Shown: positions 43,374-54,266, numbered from the stretch's first letter. The stretch: DNA of 64,000 bases from an uncultured Pseudomonadota bacterium (GCA_902826635.1 CADEFQ010000002.1:23309-87308); one strand, 5' to 3'. Program-made: numbers and translations. Notes: generated by a model from the sequence alone, not told the origin.

Positions 43374-45254
43374 ATGAAGCAACGCATCCTGCTCGGCCGC
43401 GGCGCCCTTCTCGTGCTCGCGCTGTTGTTCATCGGAATCACCGTGCTGTCCACGTGGCTGCTGCGTGGGTGGCGACTCGACCTCACCGAGAACCAGCTCT
43501 ACACGGTGGCGCCGGGTACCCGGAACATCCTCGGGGAGTTGCCGGAACCGGTGAACCTGTATTTCTACTGGAGCGAGAAAACCGCGAGCGAGTACCCCTC
43601 CCTCAAGGCCTATGGCACGCGGGTACGCGAATTCCTGCAAGAGCTCGCCACCCGCAGCAAGGGCAAGCTGCGCCTCGCGGTGATCGATCCGGAGCCGTTC
43701 TCGGAAGACGAGGATCGCGCCGCCGAACGCGGCGTGCGCGGCGTGCCGATCGGCGCGAACGGCGAAACGTTCTACTTCGGACTCGCGGGCACCAACGCCA
43801 CCGACGGCCACGAAGCGATCGCGTTCTTCGATCCGGCGAAAGAGGAATTCCTCGAGTACGACGTTGCGAAGCTGGTCTATCAGCTCGGCCGCGCGAAAAA
43901 GCCGGTCATTGGCTGGCTGTCGAGCCTGCCGATGAGCGGCGGCTTCGATCCCGCGAGCGGCCAGCCCCGCGAGCCGTGGTACGTGCTCGCACAGGCCGAG
44001 CAGCTCTACACGGTACGCGAGCTCACTCCGGCGCTGACGAAAATCGAGCCAGACGTCGACGTGCTCGTGCTCGTGCACCCGAAGTCGCTGCCCGAAGCGG
44101 CGCAGCAGGCCATCGACCAGTTCGCGCTGCGCGGCGGGCGCCTGCTGGTCTTCGTCGATCCGCTAGCGGAACAGGACCCGGGCGCGGGCAATCCCGAGAC
44201 ACCCTTTGCCGCGATGGGTCTCGATCGCAGCTCGCAGCTCGCCACGCTGTTCGCGGCGTGGGGCGTCGACTTCAAGCCCCGGGAAGTCGTCGGCGACCTG
44301 AGCTACGGCATGTCGGTGTCGATGCGCGCGGGCGATCCGCCGATGCGTCACATCGCGATCCTCGGCCTCGACGCGACGAGCCTCGACACGAAAGACGTCG
44401 TGACGAGCGGCCTCGGCAACATCAATGTCGCAACGATCGGCCACCTCGCCCCGTTCAAGGGCGCAACGACCACTTTCACGCCGCTGCTGCAGTCGAGCAA
44501 GCTCGCCGGGATCCTGCCGGTCGAGCGCTTCGCGATGCTGATGGATCCCGCCACGCTGCAGGACGGCTTCAAGCCGACGGGTGAGCGCTATGCGCTCGCC
44601 GCGCGCGTCACCGGCAACGTGAAGAGCGCGTTCCCGAACGGCCCCGGACCGCTCAAGGCATCGGCGAAGCCGCTCAACCTGATCGTGTTTGCGGACACCG
44701 ATCTCCTCGCGGACTACCTGTGGCTGCGCGATGCGCCGGCGTCGTTCTTCGGCCCACGCGCGAAGCAGGCCTGGGCCCACAACGGCGACCTCGTCTGGAA
44801 CGCCCTCGACAATCTCGCCGGCGGCAGCGACCTCATCAGCGTGCGCGGCCGCGCCAGCTTCTCGCGCCCCTTTGACCGCGTCGACGCGCTGCGTCGCGAT
44901 GCCGAAGGGCGCCTGCGGGCGAAGGAACAGGAACTCGAGCAGCAGTTGACCGCCACCGAGGGGAAACTCTCGGCGCTGCAGTCGCAGCGCGCCGACCAGT
45001 CGGGTGTGATCCTGACTCCCGAACAGGAAAAAGAGATCGAGCGCTTCGAAGCGGAGAAGTTGCGCATCCGCAAGGAGCTGCGCGAAGTGCGCCTGGGCCT
45101 CGATCAGGATATTCGCCGGCTCGGCAATGAACTCAAGGTCGTGAACATCGTCGTCGTGCCCGCGATCTTTGCGCTGATCGCGCTCGCGATCGCCGCGTGG
45201 CGGCGCAAGCGGCAAGCCGCGATCCTGCTCGTGCAGCGCACGGGGCGGCCGTGA
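43374..45254 (+). CDS. GldG-like ABC-associated protein
   Basis: 626 residues. An N-terminal membrane helix (about 10-30) is followed by RLDLTENQLYTVAPGTRNIL, the start of the ABC_transp_aux/GldG domain, a large periplasmic part, a coiled-coil (about 500-585; LRAKEQELEQQLTATEGKL) and a C-terminal helix (about 592-612) ending in basic residues. In Bacteroidetes GldG is part of a gliding-motility ABC system; here no gliding genes are present, and homologues are widespread in Proteobacteria with unknown function. It overlaps the DUF4340 gene by 4 bases. Confidence 0.88.
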   Translation: MKQRILLGRGALLVLALLFIGITVLSTWLLRGWRLDLTENQLYTVAPGTRNILGELPEPVNLYFYWSEKTASEYPSLKAYGTRVREFLQELATRSKGKLRLAVIDPEPFSEDEDRAAERGVRGVPIGANGETFYFGLAGTNATDGHEAIAFFDPAKEEFLEYDVAKLVYQLGRAKKPVIGWLSSLPMSGGFDPASGQPREPWYVLAQAEQLYTVRELTPALTKIEPDVDVLVLVHPKSLPEAAQQAIDQFALRGGRLLVFVDPLAEQDPGAGNPETPFAAMGLDRSSQLATLFAAWGVDFKPREVVGDLSYGMSVSMRAGDPPMRHIAILGLDATSLDTKDVVTSGLGNINVATIGHLAPFKGATTTFTPLLQSSKLAGILPVERFAMLMDPATLQDGFKPTGERYALAARVTGNVKSAFPNGPGPLKASAKPLNLIVFADTDLLADYLWLRDAPASFFGPRAKQAWAHNGDLVWNALDNLAGGSDLISVRGRASFSRPFDRVDALRRDAEGRLRAKEQELEQQLTATEGKLSALQSQRADQSGVILTPEQEKEIERFEAEKLRIRKELREVRLGLDQDIRRLGNELKVVNIVVVPAIFALIALAIAAWRRKRQAAILLVQRTGRP

Positions 45255-46240
45255 TCACGCCGCGCCGACTGGCCGCGCTCGCGATCGTCGCGCTCGCCGT
45301 GATCGTGGCGGCGCTGTGGCTGCCCAGGCGCCACACCGTACCGGAGGACGCGCAGCCGACCGGCGCCGTCTTGCCGGGCCTCAGCGAGAAGATCAACGAA
45401 GTCTCGCGCGTGCAGCTCGTGTCAAAGGGTGGCGCCGTGACGCTCGAGCGCTTGGGCGACGCCTGGATCGTGAAGGAACGCAACTATCCCGCCGATGCGG
45501 CCAAGCTGAGGACGCTCCTTCTAGGCCTCGCAAAACTCGAAATGATCGAAGCGAAAACCCGCGATCCGGCGAACTATCGGCAGCTCGGCGTCGAAGACTC
45601 GGGGCCGGCCGCCACGAGTGTCGCGATCGAAGTGCATGCGCCCGGCCTGAAGTTTTCCCTGCTCGTCGGCAAGGCAGTCGGCAGCACCGGCAGCTTCGTG
45701 CGCGTGCCGGGTGAAGCCCGGAGTTTCCTGGCCTCGCCGCAGCTCTCGACCGATACGGACCCGAAGCACTGGATCGACACCGCGCTCGCCGACATCCTGG
45801 CCGATCGCGTCAAGGAACTGTCCGTCACGCCCGCCTCGGGGCCCGCGTGGCACGCAGCGCGCGACGCGGCGACCGCCCCCCTCACGCTGCGCGCCCTGCC
45901 GAAAGGCAAGACGCAGCGCTCGCCCGACGGCGTGACGCCGGTGGCGGCGTTGCTGGTCGGGCTGCACGTGGAGGATGTCCATGCCGCGCCGGACCCCGCG
46001 ACGGCGGCCGCGACGTCGAGCACACCGTTCGTGGTCGTGCGCACGTTCGACGGACTCGAGATCGAGATCCACGGCCGCGCAGACGGGGATCACCGCTACA
46101 TCCGCGGCTCGGTCCGCAGCACCGGCGACGCCGCGGCGAAGGAAGCCGCCGCGCTCGCAGCGCGCTTCCTCGGTCGCGAGTTCGAAATCCCGCGTTACAA
46201 GTACGATGCGCTCTTCCGGCCGCTGGCCGATTTCACTTGA
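45251..46240 (+). CDS. DUF4340 domain protein
   Basis: 329 residues from GTG 45251, overlapping the gldG-like stop. One N-terminal membrane helix (about 8-24) anchors a periplasmic DUF4340 region (RVQLVSKGGAVTLERLGDAW, YPADAAKLRTLLLGLAKLEM). The protein is the usual fourth member of GldA/F/G-type operons. Function is unknown; a periplasmic partner of the GldG-like protein is the best guess. It ends 18 bases from the convergent lptG. Confidence 0.88.
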   Translation: MITPRRLAALAIVALAVIVAALWLPRRHTVPEDAQPTGAVLPGLSEKINEVSRVQLVSKGGAVTLERLGDAWIVKERNYPADAAKLRTLLLGLAKLEMIEAKTRDPANYRQLGVEDSGPAATSVAIEVHAPGLKFSLLVGKAVGSTGSFVRVPGEARSFLASPQLSTDTDPKHWIDTALADILADRVKELSVTPASGPAWHAARDAATAPLTLRALPKGKTQRSPDGVTPVAALLVGLHVEDVHAAPDPATAAATSSTPFVVVRTFDGLEIEIHGRADGDHRYIRGSVRSTGDAAAKEAAALAARFLGREFEIPRYKYDALFRPLADFT

Positions 46241-46258
46241 CCTGAGGCCGTGGCGCGC

Positions 46259-47323
46259 TCAACGCGTGCGCACGATCAGCATAACGGCCACGAACGCGAG
46301 ACAAAGCGTCGGCACCCACGCGAGCAGCATCGGCGGCGCGTCGAACACGATTGCCCCGCTCTCGAGCATCCGTTGCATCAGGAAGTACACGATGCCGATG
46401 ATGACACCGATCATCGTGCGCGCCCCGGTGCCCGATGAGCGCAGCGGGCCGAACACGAACGGCACCGCGAGCAGCACCGCGAACACGATCGCGACCGTGC
46501 GCGCGATGCGCGACCAGAACGCAAATTCGAACGGTCGCGCATCGAGCCCGTTGCCGGCGAGCCCCCGCATCACGCGCCAGAGCGATCGCAGCTCGATATC
46601 CTTCGGGTCGCTGATGGCGAGCCCAAGGAAGCTGCCGCCGATCCCGGAGGGCAGCACGCGCGTCGCGGCGCGGCGGCCATTGACGTAGTCGCCCGAGAAA
46701 CGCGACTCGGCATAGCCTTCGAGTTGCCACGCGTCGTTGCTCCCGGCGCGCGCCCGGGTCGCGCGCCCCATCGCGGCCAGCTGATGGTCCCGCGTCAGCT
46801 CGAACACCAGCATGCCGCCGAACTCCGCGGCGCCGGATTGCTGATCGACGTTCAGGATCACGTCTCCGTCGCGCACCCACGCGCCGCCGCGCCCGGCGAA
46901 GCTGATGTTCTGGAACTTGCTGAACGCCTTCGTCTGGCGCGCGAGTTTCTGCATCGGTGGCGCGAGGTATTCGCCGATGCCCACCGCGACCACCATCAGC
47001 GCCAGTCCCGCGATCGACGCCGACAGCGCGACGCGCCGGATCGACACGCCGGATGCCCGCATCACGGTGAGTTCGCTGCCGCGCGCGAGCGAGCCGAGGC
47101 CGACGAGTGCGCCGATGAGCGCGGCAACGGGCAGCATCTCGAATATCTGCTGCGGCAGGCCGAGCAGGACATACTGCATGGCGTCGGTGGCGTGGTAGGT
47201 GCCGACACCGATGTCATCCTGCTGCTGGATGAACATGAAGAGCGCACCCAGCGCGAGCAGCACGGCGAGCACGAGAGCAACCGCCCCGAAGATCGTGCGC
47301 AGGATATAGCGATCGAGGATCAT
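46259..47323 (-). CDS. lptG: LPS export ABC permease LptG
   Basis: 354 residues. Three N-terminal and three C-terminal membrane helices flank a periplasmic beta-jellyroll (about 130-270), the LptF/LptG layout. LDRYILRTIFGAVALVLAVL and GSELTVMRASGVSIRRVALS are characteristic. With LptF and the LptB ATPase it extracts lipopolysaccharide from the inner membrane. It follows lptF by 10 bases with GAAGGCG as ribosome binding site. Confidence 0.95.
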   Translation of the reverse strand: MILDRYILRTIFGAVALVLAVLLALGALFMFIQQQDDIGVGTYHATDAMQYVLLGLPQQIFEMLPVAALIGALVGLGSLARGSELTVMRASGVSIRRVALSASIAGLALMVVAVGIGEYLAPPMQKLARQTKAFSKFQNISFAGRGGAWVRDGDVILNVDQQSGAAEFGGMLVFELTRDHQLAAMGRATRARAGSNDAWQLEGYAESRFSGDYVNGRRAATRVLPSGIGGSFLGLAISDPKDIELRSLWRVMRGLAGNGLDARPFEFAFWSRIARTVAIVFAVLLAVPFVFGPLRSSGTGARTMIGVIIGIVYFLMQRMLESGAIVFDAPPMLLAWVPTLCLAFVAVMLIVRTR

Positions 47324-47333
47324 GGCCGCGCCT

Positions 47334-48413
47334 TCAACCCCGATACCGCAGGCGCGCGGTCACGCGCGGCACCGCCATCACGATCATCCCGATCGCGACC
47401 AGCACGACGTGTACCCACCAGAGCCCGAGCCATTCCGGGAGCACCCCCCGCTCGATCCAGACGCGACCCGCCGAGGCCAGGTTCGAATACAGGAAGTAGA
47501 TCAGGACAGCGAGCCAGACACGCGCGTAGCGGCCCTGGCGCGGCCGCAAGCGGCTGAGCGGAACCGCGAGCAGCGTCAGCGTGATTGCCATCAGGGGCAG
47601 CGCGACGCGCCAGTGCAGTTCCGCACGCTCGGCGAGCTTGCCGCTCGACCACAGGCGCTTCGTCGGCACGGCCTCGACGCGCTGGCGGCCCGGCGCAACA
47701 TCCGGCAGGCGCACCGGCACGACCTGTTCGGCGAAGCGCACGATCCGAAACCGCGACGTGCCCGGAATCCCCTCGTAGCGCTCCCCGTCGAACAGCGTGA
47801 TCGTGTGCAGCATGCCGTCGGCCGAAATGTCGTGGCGCGCGCGTTGTGCGAGCGCGACTTCGAGGACCTCGCCTCGCGTGCGCTCAATGAAGACCCGCTC
47901 GAGCGTGCCGTCGGGCGCAGCGCGTTCCGCGTAGATGACGACCCCACCCCCCCCAAAGCTGCGGAAATGCCCCGGCACGACCGGCGAGAACTGGCCGGAA
48001 CGCAGCGCTTCGCTGCGTAGCGCATAGGCATGCGCCGACGCCTGCGGCGCGAGATCGAGCGTCAGCCAGGCAAGCAGCGCCGTGACGACGAGCGCGAGCC
48101 CGGTGATCGGCACGTAGATGCGGCCGAGGCCGACGCCACAGGCCTGGGCGGCGGTCATCTCGCTTTCGTGGTAAAGCCTGCCGAGCGCGAGCACGACGCC
48201 GAGCAGCAGCCCGATCGGCACGACGATCGGCAGGTTCTGCACGGTCGACAGCCCGATCAGCGTGAGGACGGCGGAACGCGGGTACTGGTTGTCGGCCGCG
48301 CGCTCGAGCACCGCCGCCACCTGGTTCGTGAGCAGGATGATCAGCAGGACGCTCGTGACCGCAAGCCACGACAGCACGACTTCCCGCAGGATATAGCGAT
48401 CGAGACGCCGCAA
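47334..48413 (-). CDS. lptF: LPS export ABC permease LptF
   Basis: 359 residues from TTG 48413, with AAGGCGGG a few bases upstream. RRLDRYILREVVLSWLAVTS, the coupling helix ESEMTAAQACGVGLGRIYV and the C-terminal three helices define LptF. It works with LptG in the LPS transport bridge. It is divergent from pepA across 185 bases; that gap holds ACCCATTT (48460-48467) and AAATGGGT (48498-48505) as a widely spaced inverted repeat and no clear gene. Confidence 0.95.
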   Translation of the reverse strand: MRRLDRYILREVVLSWLAVTSVLLIILLTNQVAAVLERAADNQYPRSAVLTLIGLSTVQNLPIVVPIGLLLGVVLALGRLYHESEMTAAQACGVGLGRIYVPITGLALVVTALLAWLTLDLAPQASAHAYALRSEALRSGQFSPVVPGHFRSFGGGGVVIYAERAAPDGTLERVFIERTRGEVLEVALAQRARHDISADGMLHTITLFDGERYEGIPGTSRFRIVRFAEQVVPVRLPDVAPGRQRVEAVPTKRLWSSGKLAERAELHWRVALPLMAITLTLLAVPLSRLRPRQGRYARVWLAVLIYFLYSNLASAGRVWIERGVLPEWLGLWWVHVVLVAIGMIVMAVPRVTARLRYRG

Positions 48414-48598
48414 AGCCCGCCTTACACGACTTCGGTTACACTAGACCAATCGCCTTCGCACCCATTTGCAAGACCAGAAACGATGCCAAATCGCACGAAA
48501 TGGGTTGGGACGGCGGACCGGGCCTAAGGTAAATCAGACCGCTTCACGCCACAACGGCGCGTGCAGCGCGGCGACAGCCGTTGTCGGGAGACCCAACA

Positions 48599-50095
48599 AT
48601 GCGTTTCGAGGTTTGGACCAGGGAAATCAGCCGGCTCAACGTCGACTGTCTCGTCGCAGGCGTATTCGAGGGCGGCGAGCTGCCGGACGAGACACGCCAG
48701 ATCGACAAGGCCAGCGGCGGTCGGATCGCGGCGCTGACCCAGCGCGGCGATTTTGCGGCCCGCAACGGCGACACGCTGCTCGTCACCGACCTGCCGGGCC
48801 TGCGCGCCAAGCGCGTGCTGCTGGTCGGCCAGGGTGCGCGCGCAAGCCTCAGCCGCAAACTCTGGCGCCGTTCGGTCTTCGCCGCGGTGTCCGCGATCGC
48901 CCGCACCCGCATCGGCAGCGCTGCGTTCGCGCTCGCGCGCCCGGCCTCGAGCGATCTCGACGACTACTGGCTCGCGCGCGCCACGGCGGAAATCACCGCC
49001 GCCGCGCTCTACCGCGTCAACGACCTGAAAAGCGGCAAGAAGCCGCGTCCGGCCGCACTCGCGCGCGTGCTCGCCGGCCCGGTCAGCGCGAGCGGCGCCG
49101 CCGCCGCCCGGCGCGGCTTCACCCACGGTGCGGCCGTCGGGGTTGGCATCCACGCCCTGCGCAATCTCGCGAACCTGCCGTCGAACGTCTGCACGCCGAG
49201 CTATCTCGCGAACGCCGCGCGCGGCCTCGCCAAACGCCACCCGAAATCGATGCGCGTGCGGGTGCTCGATGAGCGCGCGATCCGGCGCGAACGCATGGGT
49301 TGCTTCCTCGCGGTCACGCAGGGGAGCGAGGAGCCGCCACGCTTCATCGTGCTCGAACACCGGGGCGGCAAGGCCGGCAGCGCACCGGTGGTGCTCGTCG
49401 GCAAGGGCATCACCTTCGACACCGGCGGCATCTCGCTGAAAGACCCGCCGGCGATGGACGAAATGAAGTTCGACATGAGCGGCGCCGCGACGGTGATCGC
49501 GGCGCTCACGGTCGTGAGCGAACTCGACCTGCCGCTCAATGTCGTCGGCCTCGTGCCGACCTGCGAGAACATGCCGAGCGGGCGGGCGATCAAACCGGGC
49601 GACATCGTCACGAGCGCCTCGGGCCAGACCGTCGAGATCCTGAACACCGACGCCGAGGGTCGACTGATCCTGTGCGACGCCCTGCACTACGCGCGGCGCT
49701 TCAAACCCGCCGCCGTCGTCGACATCGCGACGCTCACGGGCGCGTGTGTCGTCGCGCTCGGGGCGCACCACAGCGGAGTCATGGCGAACGATGACTCGCT
49801 CGCGCACGAACTCGTCGAGAGCGGCCGCCGTTCGGACGACCGGGCCTGGCAGCTGCCGCTCACCGACGACTATGCCGATCAGCTGAAGAGCAACTTCGCC
49901 GACATGGCAAACGTCGCCGGCCGCGACGGCGGCGCGATCACCGCGGGCGCCTTCCTCGGCAAGTACACCAAGGGCATGAAGTGGGCCCACATGGACATCG
50001 CCGGGACCGCCTACCTCTCGGGCGCCCAGAAGGGCAGCACCGGCCGGCCGATCAGCCTGCTGTCCGAGTTCCTGATCCAGCGCGCCGCACGCTGA
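48599..50095 (+). CDS. pepA: Leucyl aminopeptidase (M17)
   Basis: 498 residues from ATG 48599, with GGGAG upstream. PepA is a hexameric di-metal aminopeptidase; some orthologues also bind DNA. The metal-binding and catalytic segments are GKGITFDTGGISLKDP, MKFDMSGAATV and NTDAEGRLILCDAL. The arrangement lptF-lptG divergent from pepA-holC-valS is classical for Gammaproteobacteria. The N-terminal domain (about 1-165) is complete. Confidence 0.96.
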   Translation: MRFEVWTREISRLNVDCLVAGVFEGGELPDETRQIDKASGGRIAALTQRGDFAARNGDTLLVTDLPGLRAKRVLLVGQGARASLSRKLWRRSVFAAVSAIARTRIGSAAFALARPASSDLDDYWLARATAEITAAALYRVNDLKSGKKPRPAALARVLAGPVSASGAAAARRGFTHGAAVGVGIHALRNLANLPSNVCTPSYLANAARGLAKRHPKSMRVRVLDERAIRRERMGCFLAVTQGSEEPPRFIVLEHRGGKAGSAPVVLVGKGITFDTGGISLKDPPAMDEMKFDMSGAATVIAALTVVSELDLPLNVVGLVPTCENMPSGRAIKPGDIVTSASGQTVEILNTDAEGRLILCDALHYARRFKPAAVVDIATLTGACVVALGAHHSGVMANDDSLAHELVESGRRSDDRAWQLPLTDDYADQLKSNFADMANVAGRDGGAITAGAFLGKYTKGMKWAHMDIAGTAYLSGAQKGSTGRPISLLSEFLIQRAAR

Positions 50096-50102
50096 GCCGG
50101 CG

Positions 50103-50546
50103 GTGCCGCAGGTTGATTTCTATGTCACCGAGGCCGCCGAAGCCGACGCGCGCCTGCGGCTTGCCTGCCGGGTCACCGAGAAAGCGTATCTCGCAGGGTT
50201 GAGCGTGCTCGTGTGGTGCCGCGCCGAAGGCGAGCTCGCGCGCTTCGACGAACTCCTGTGGACATTCGCGGACGGCAGTTTCGTGCCGCACGAGTCAGTC
50301 GCGCCCGAGGGCGGGCCCACCGGCGCGCCTGTGGCCCTTTCCGGCGGAATCGAGCCGTCGAGCCTCCCGGACATCGTCGTGAACCTCGACGCCGAAGTCC
50401 CCGGGATTGCGCTTCGCGTCGCGCGCGTCGCGGAATTCATCGATGGCGAGGAGAACCGCCGCGCCGAGGGGCGCGCGCGCTTCCGCCGGTATCGTGAACA
50501 GGGCCTCGTTCCGATCACCCATCAGGTCGGCGCCGCCCCGCTATAA
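50103..50546 (+). CDS. holC: DNA polymerase III subunit chi
   Basis: 147 residues from GTG 50103. [40 protein letters not shown] and [17 protein letters not shown] match HolC. Chi links the clamp loader to single-strand binding protein. It lies between pepA (7 bases) and valS (8 bases). The stop codon is part of the TATAAT discussed under valS. Confidence 0.92.
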   Translation: MPQVDFYVTEAAEADARLRLACRVTEKAYLAGLSVLVWCRAEGELARFDELLWTFADGSFVPHESVAPEGGPTGAPVALSGGIEPSSLPDIVVNLDAEVPGIALRVARVAEFIDGEENRRAEGRARFRRYREQGLVPITHQVGAAPL

Positions 50547-50547
50547 T
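50542..50547 (+). promoter_or_regulatory. Possible -10 of a leaderless valS transcript
   Basis: TATAAT ends 7 bases before the valS ATG and overlaps the holC stop. No ribosome binding site lies between, but there is also no recognisable -35, so the hexamer may be chance. Confidence 0.2.
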
Positions 50548-50554
50548 TTGGCGG

Positions 50555-53332
50555 ATGGACAAGGTCTTCTCGCCGCGTGACATCGAGCGGCGCCTCTACG
50601 CCCACTGGGAATCGAACGGCTGGTTCGCGCCGAGCGGGCGCGGCGCGCCCTTCTGCATCGTGATTCCGCCGCCGAACGTCACCGGCACGCTGCACATGGG
50701 GCACGCATTCCAGGACACGATCATGGACACCCTCACGCGCTACCACCGCATGCGCGGCGAGGATGCGCTGTGGCAACCCGGCACGGACCACGCCGGCATC
50801 GCGACCCAGATGGTCGTCGAACGCCAACTTGCCGCCGAGGGCAAGCGTCGCACCGACATGACGCGCGAAGCGTTCGTCGAGCGCGTCTGGCAATGGAAAG
50901 AACAATCGGGCGGCACGATCTCGAACCAGATGCGTCGTCTTGGCGCCTCGGTCGACTGGTCGCGCGATCGTTTCACGATGGACCCGGGCCTCTCGGCCGC
51001 CGTGACCCATGCGTTCGTGCGCCTGCACGAAGACGGGCTCATCTACCGCGGCAAGCGCCTCGTCAACTGGGATCCGGTCCTCCTGACGGCCGTGTCCGAC
51101 CTCGAGGTGCTGTCGGAAGAGGAAGACGGCCAGCTGTGGCACCTGCGCTATCCGCTTGCGGACGGCACGGGCCACGTGATCGTCGCGACCACGCGACCGG
51201 AAACGATGCTCGGCGACACGGCCGTCGCCGTGCACCCGGACGACGCGCGCTACACCGCGCTCGTTGGCCGCGAGATCGAGCTCCCGCTCACCGGGCGGCG
51301 CATTCCGATCATCGCCGACAGTTTCGTCGACCCGGCTTTCGGCTCCGGTTGCGTCAAGATCACGCCGGCGCATGATTTCAACGACTACGAGGTCGGCGAG
51401 CGCCATCAGCTGCCGAAGATCAACATCTTCACGCGCGAAGCCGCGATCAACGAAAACGCGCCGGAGCGTTTCCGCGGGCTCGACCGCTTCGAGGCACGCA
51501 AGCGCGTTGTAGCGGAACTCGAGGCGGCGGGGCTGATCGAGCGCATCCAGCCGCACAGGCTCATGGTGCCGCGGGGCGATCGGACCCACGCCGTGATCGA
51601 GCCCTACCTCACCGACCAGTGGTACGTCCGGATCGAGCCGCTCGCAAGACCCGCGATCGAGGCGGTCGAACGCGGCGACATCCGCTTCGTCCCTGAGAAC
51701 TGGTCGAAAACCTATTTCGAATGGATGCGCAACATCAAGGACTGGTGCGTCAGCCGCCAGCTCTGGTGGGGACATCGCATCCCCGCCTGGTACGACGATG
51801 CCGGCCGTTGCTTCGTCGGGCGCGACGAGGCGGACGTGCGGCGGCGCCACGGCATCGCGGCCGGGGTCATGCTCACGCAGGACTCCGACGTGCTCGACAC
51901 GTGGTTTTCCTCGGCGCTGTGGCCGTTCTCGACGCTCGGCTGGCCCGAGCGCACGCCCGCGCTCGCGAAGTTCTACCCGACGAGCGTGCTCGTCACCGGC
52001 TTCGACATCATCTTCTTCTGGGTCGCGCGCATGGTGATGTTCGGGCTCAAGTTCATGGACGGCAAGCCGCCGTTCCGCGACGTCTACATCCACGGCCTGA
52101 TTCGCGACAGTGAAGGCCAGAAGATGTCGAAGTCGAAGGGCAACGTGCTCGATCCGCTCGACATCGTCGACGGCATCGAACTCGAGGCGCTGGTCGCGAA
52201 GCGCACCACCGGGCTGATGCAACCGCATCTCGCGCCGGCGATCGAGAAGGCGACGCGCAAGCAGTTTCCGCAGGGCATCGAGGCCTACGGCACCGACGCG
52301 CTGCGGTTCACGTTCGCGGCGCTTGCGACCCAGAGCCGCGACCTGCGCTTCGACCTCGGCCGCGTCTCGGGCTACCGCAATTTCTGCAACAAGCTGTGGA
52401 ACGCCGCGCGCTTCGTCACGATGATGATCGATGACGAGGCTGCGCCCGTGGCGGAAGGCCCGGTCGAGCACTCGGTGGTCGATCGCTGGATCCGCTCCCG
52501 GCTAGGCCGAACGATCGAGGCCGTCGACACGGCCTTCGCCGAGTACCGCTTCGACTACGCCGCCACCGCGCTCTATGAGTTCACGTGGTACGAGTTCTGC
52601 GACTGGTATCTCGAGTTCGCAAAGCCGGTGCTGCAGGGCGATGCCAGCCAGGCCGCGAAGCGTGGCACGCGCCAGACGCTCTTGCAGGTGCTCGAGGCGC
52701 TGCTCCGCGCGCTGCATCCGCTCATGCCCTTCATCACCGAGGAGATCTGGCAGCGGATCGCGCCGCTCGCGGGGCGAGCGGGGCCGAGCGTCATGCTCGC
52801 GCCGTGGCCTGTACGCACCGAGTGGGTAGGGGACGAAGCCGCCGAATCCGAAGTCGCCTGGATGCAGCGCGTGATCCTCGCAGTGCGCCAGATCCGCGGC
52901 GAGATGAACATCGCGCCGTCGCGACGCCTGCCGGTGCTCGCGCAGCACGGCACGACACGGGACTTTGAACTGCTCGCGCGCCACCGCGTTTACCTCACGC
53001 GCCTCGCCGGCCTCGAAGACGTGCAATCGCTGGCGGCGGGCGAGCGCGCGCCGGCATCCGCGACGGCGCTCGCGGGCGAACTGCAACTGCACGTGCCGAT
53101 GGCGGGACTCATCGACGCCGGCGCCGAAGTCGAGCGTCTGACGAAGCTGATCGCGAAGAACGAAAGTGAGTTGCGCAAGGCCCGCGGCAAGCTCGCGAAC
53201 GACAGTTTCGTGCGCAACGCGCCGGCGGAAGTGGTCACGCAGGAGCGCGAACGCATCGCGGCGTTCGAGCGCGACCTCGCGCAACTCGGGCCCCAGCTCG
53301 AGCGGGTGCGCGGCCTCCTGGCGGCGCCATGA
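50555..53332 (+). CDS. valS: Valyl-tRNA synthetase
   Basis: 925 residues. Class I synthetase with HMGH in [15 protein letters not shown] and KMSKS in [14 protein letters not shown]. The editing domain (about 190-340), the anticodon-binding helical domain and the C-terminal coiled-coil arm (about 855-925; [20 protein letters not shown]) are all present. It charges tRNA-Val in the cytoplasm. It overlaps the start of moxR by 4 bases (ATGA). Confidence 0.97.
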   Translation: MDKVFSPRDIERRLYAHWESNGWFAPSGRGAPFCIVIPPPNVTGTLHMGHAFQDTIMDTLTRYHRMRGEDALWQPGTDHAGIATQMVVERQLAAEGKRRTDMTREAFVERVWQWKEQSGGTISNQMRRLGASVDWSRDRFTMDPGLSAAVTHAFVRLHEDGLIYRGKRLVNWDPVLLTAVSDLEVLSEEEDGQLWHLRYPLADGTGHVIVATTRPETMLGDTAVAVHPDDARYTALVGREIELPLTGRRIPIIADSFVDPAFGSGCVKITPAHDFNDYEVGERHQLPKINIFTREAAINENAPERFRGLDRFEARKRVVAELEAAGLIERIQPHRLMVPRGDRTHAVIEPYLTDQWYVRIEPLARPAIEAVERGDIRFVPENWSKTYFEWMRNIKDWCVSRQLWWGHRIPAWYDDAGRCFVGRDEADVRRRHGIAAGVMLTQDSDVLDTWFSSALWPFSTLGWPERTPALAKFYPTSVLVTGFDIIFFWVARMVMFGLKFMDGKPPFRDVYIHGLIRDSEGQKMSKSKGNVLDPLDIVDGIELEALVAKRTTGLMQPHLAPAIEKATRKQFPQGIEAYGTDALRFTFAALATQSRDLRFDLGRVSGYRNFCNKLWNAARFVTMMIDDEAAPVAEGPVEHSVVDRWIRSRLGRTIEAVDTAFAEYRFDYAATALYEFTWYEFCDWYLEFAKPVLQGDASQAAKRGTRQTLLQVLEALLRALHPLMPFITEEIWQRIAPLAGRAGPSVMLAPWPVRTEWVGDEAAESEVAWMQRVILAVRQIRGEMNIAPSRRLPVLAQHGTTRDFELLARHRVYLTRLAGLEDVQSLAAGERAPASATALAGELQLHVPMAGLIDAGAEVERLTKLIAKNESELRKARGKLANDSFVRNAPAEVVTQERERIAAFERDLAQLGPQLERVRGLLAAP

Positions 53333-54249
53333 GCGAACGGCTGCAGCAGGCGATCGCGACGCTCGAGACGATCATCCTCGGCAAGCCCGGCCAACTGCGC
53401 CTCGCCGTGGCCTGCCTCCTCGCCCGCGGCCATCTGCTCATCGAGGACGTGCCCGGCGTCGGCAAGACCACGCTTGCGCATGCGCTCGCCCAGGTCTTCG
53501 GCCTCGCGTGGCAACGCGTCCAGTTCACGAGCGACCTGCTGCCGGCCGACGTCATCGGCGTCTCGGTGTTCGACCGCAACACGCAACAGTTCCATTTTCG
53601 CAAGGGCCCGCTCTTCACCCAGCTGCTCCTCGCCGACGAAGTGAACCGCGCGAGCCCGAAGGCCCAAAGCGCGCTGCTCGAGGCGATGGAAGAGCGCCAG
53701 GTCAGCACCGATGTCACGACCTATCGGCTCCCGGATCCGTTTTTTGTCGTCGCGACCCAGAATCCGCACGAGCAGGCCGGCACCTATGCGTTGCCGGAAT
53801 CGCAGCTCGACCGCTTCCTGATGCGCATCCGGCTCGGATATCCCGATGCGTCGCACGAGCGTGACCTGCTGCGCGAAGGCGAGCGGCGCGACCTGCTGCC
53901 GCAGCTCGCGCCGGTGCTCGACGCCGAGCGAGTGCTCGCGATGCAAGCGGCCGTGCGCGGCATCCACGTGTCCGACGCACTGCTCGATTACCTGCAGATG
54001 CTGATCGCGCACACGCGCGCCCACGCCGACATTCGCATCGGACTTTCGCCGCGCGCCGGCCAGGGCCTGCTGCGCGCCGCACAGGCCTGGGCCGCGATCG
54101 CCGGACGCCACGCGGTCCTGCCCGACGATGTGCAGGCCGTGTTCAGTGCCGTCGCCGGCCATCGGCTCGAGCGTCGCGACGCCCTCGATGCGGCGGACGG
54201 CCTGCGGCTCGCAGACCGCGTGGTGGAAGCGGTGCCGGTGCCCGCCTAG
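53329..54249 (+). CDS. MoxR-family AAA+ ATPase
   Basis: 306 residues. Walker A in [15 protein letters not shown], Walker [21 protein letters not shown], sensor 1 [10 protein letters not shown] and sensor 2 in the [16 protein letters not shown] segment. MoxR ATPases act as chaperones for complexes or metalloproteins together with DUF58/VWA proteins. It is coupled to valS by a 4-base overlap and followed by DUF58 and transglutaminase genes. Confidence 0.92.
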   Translation: MSERLQQAIATLETIILGKPGQLRLAVACLLARGHLLIEDVPGVGKTTLAHALAQVFGLAWQRVQFTSDLLPADVIGVSVFDRNTQQFHFRKGPLFTQLLLADEVNRASPKAQSALLEAMEERQVSTDVTTYRLPDPFFVVATQNPHEQAGTYALPESQLDRFLMRIRLGYPDASHERDLLREGERRDLLPQLAPVLDAERVLAMQAAVRGIHVSDALLDYLQMLIAHTRAHADIRIGLSPRAGQGLLRAAQAWAAIAGRHAVLPDDVQAVFSAVAGHRLERRDALDAADGLRLADRVVEAVPVPA

Positions 54250-54266
54250 GGCCGGCCTGCCTTGCC

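Noticed and set aside
48460..48505. ACCCATTT/AAATGGGT inverted repeat in the lptF-pepA gap as a regulatory element
   Set aside because: The arms are 30 bases apart with no supporting promoter geometry; kept only as a note in the lptF entry.
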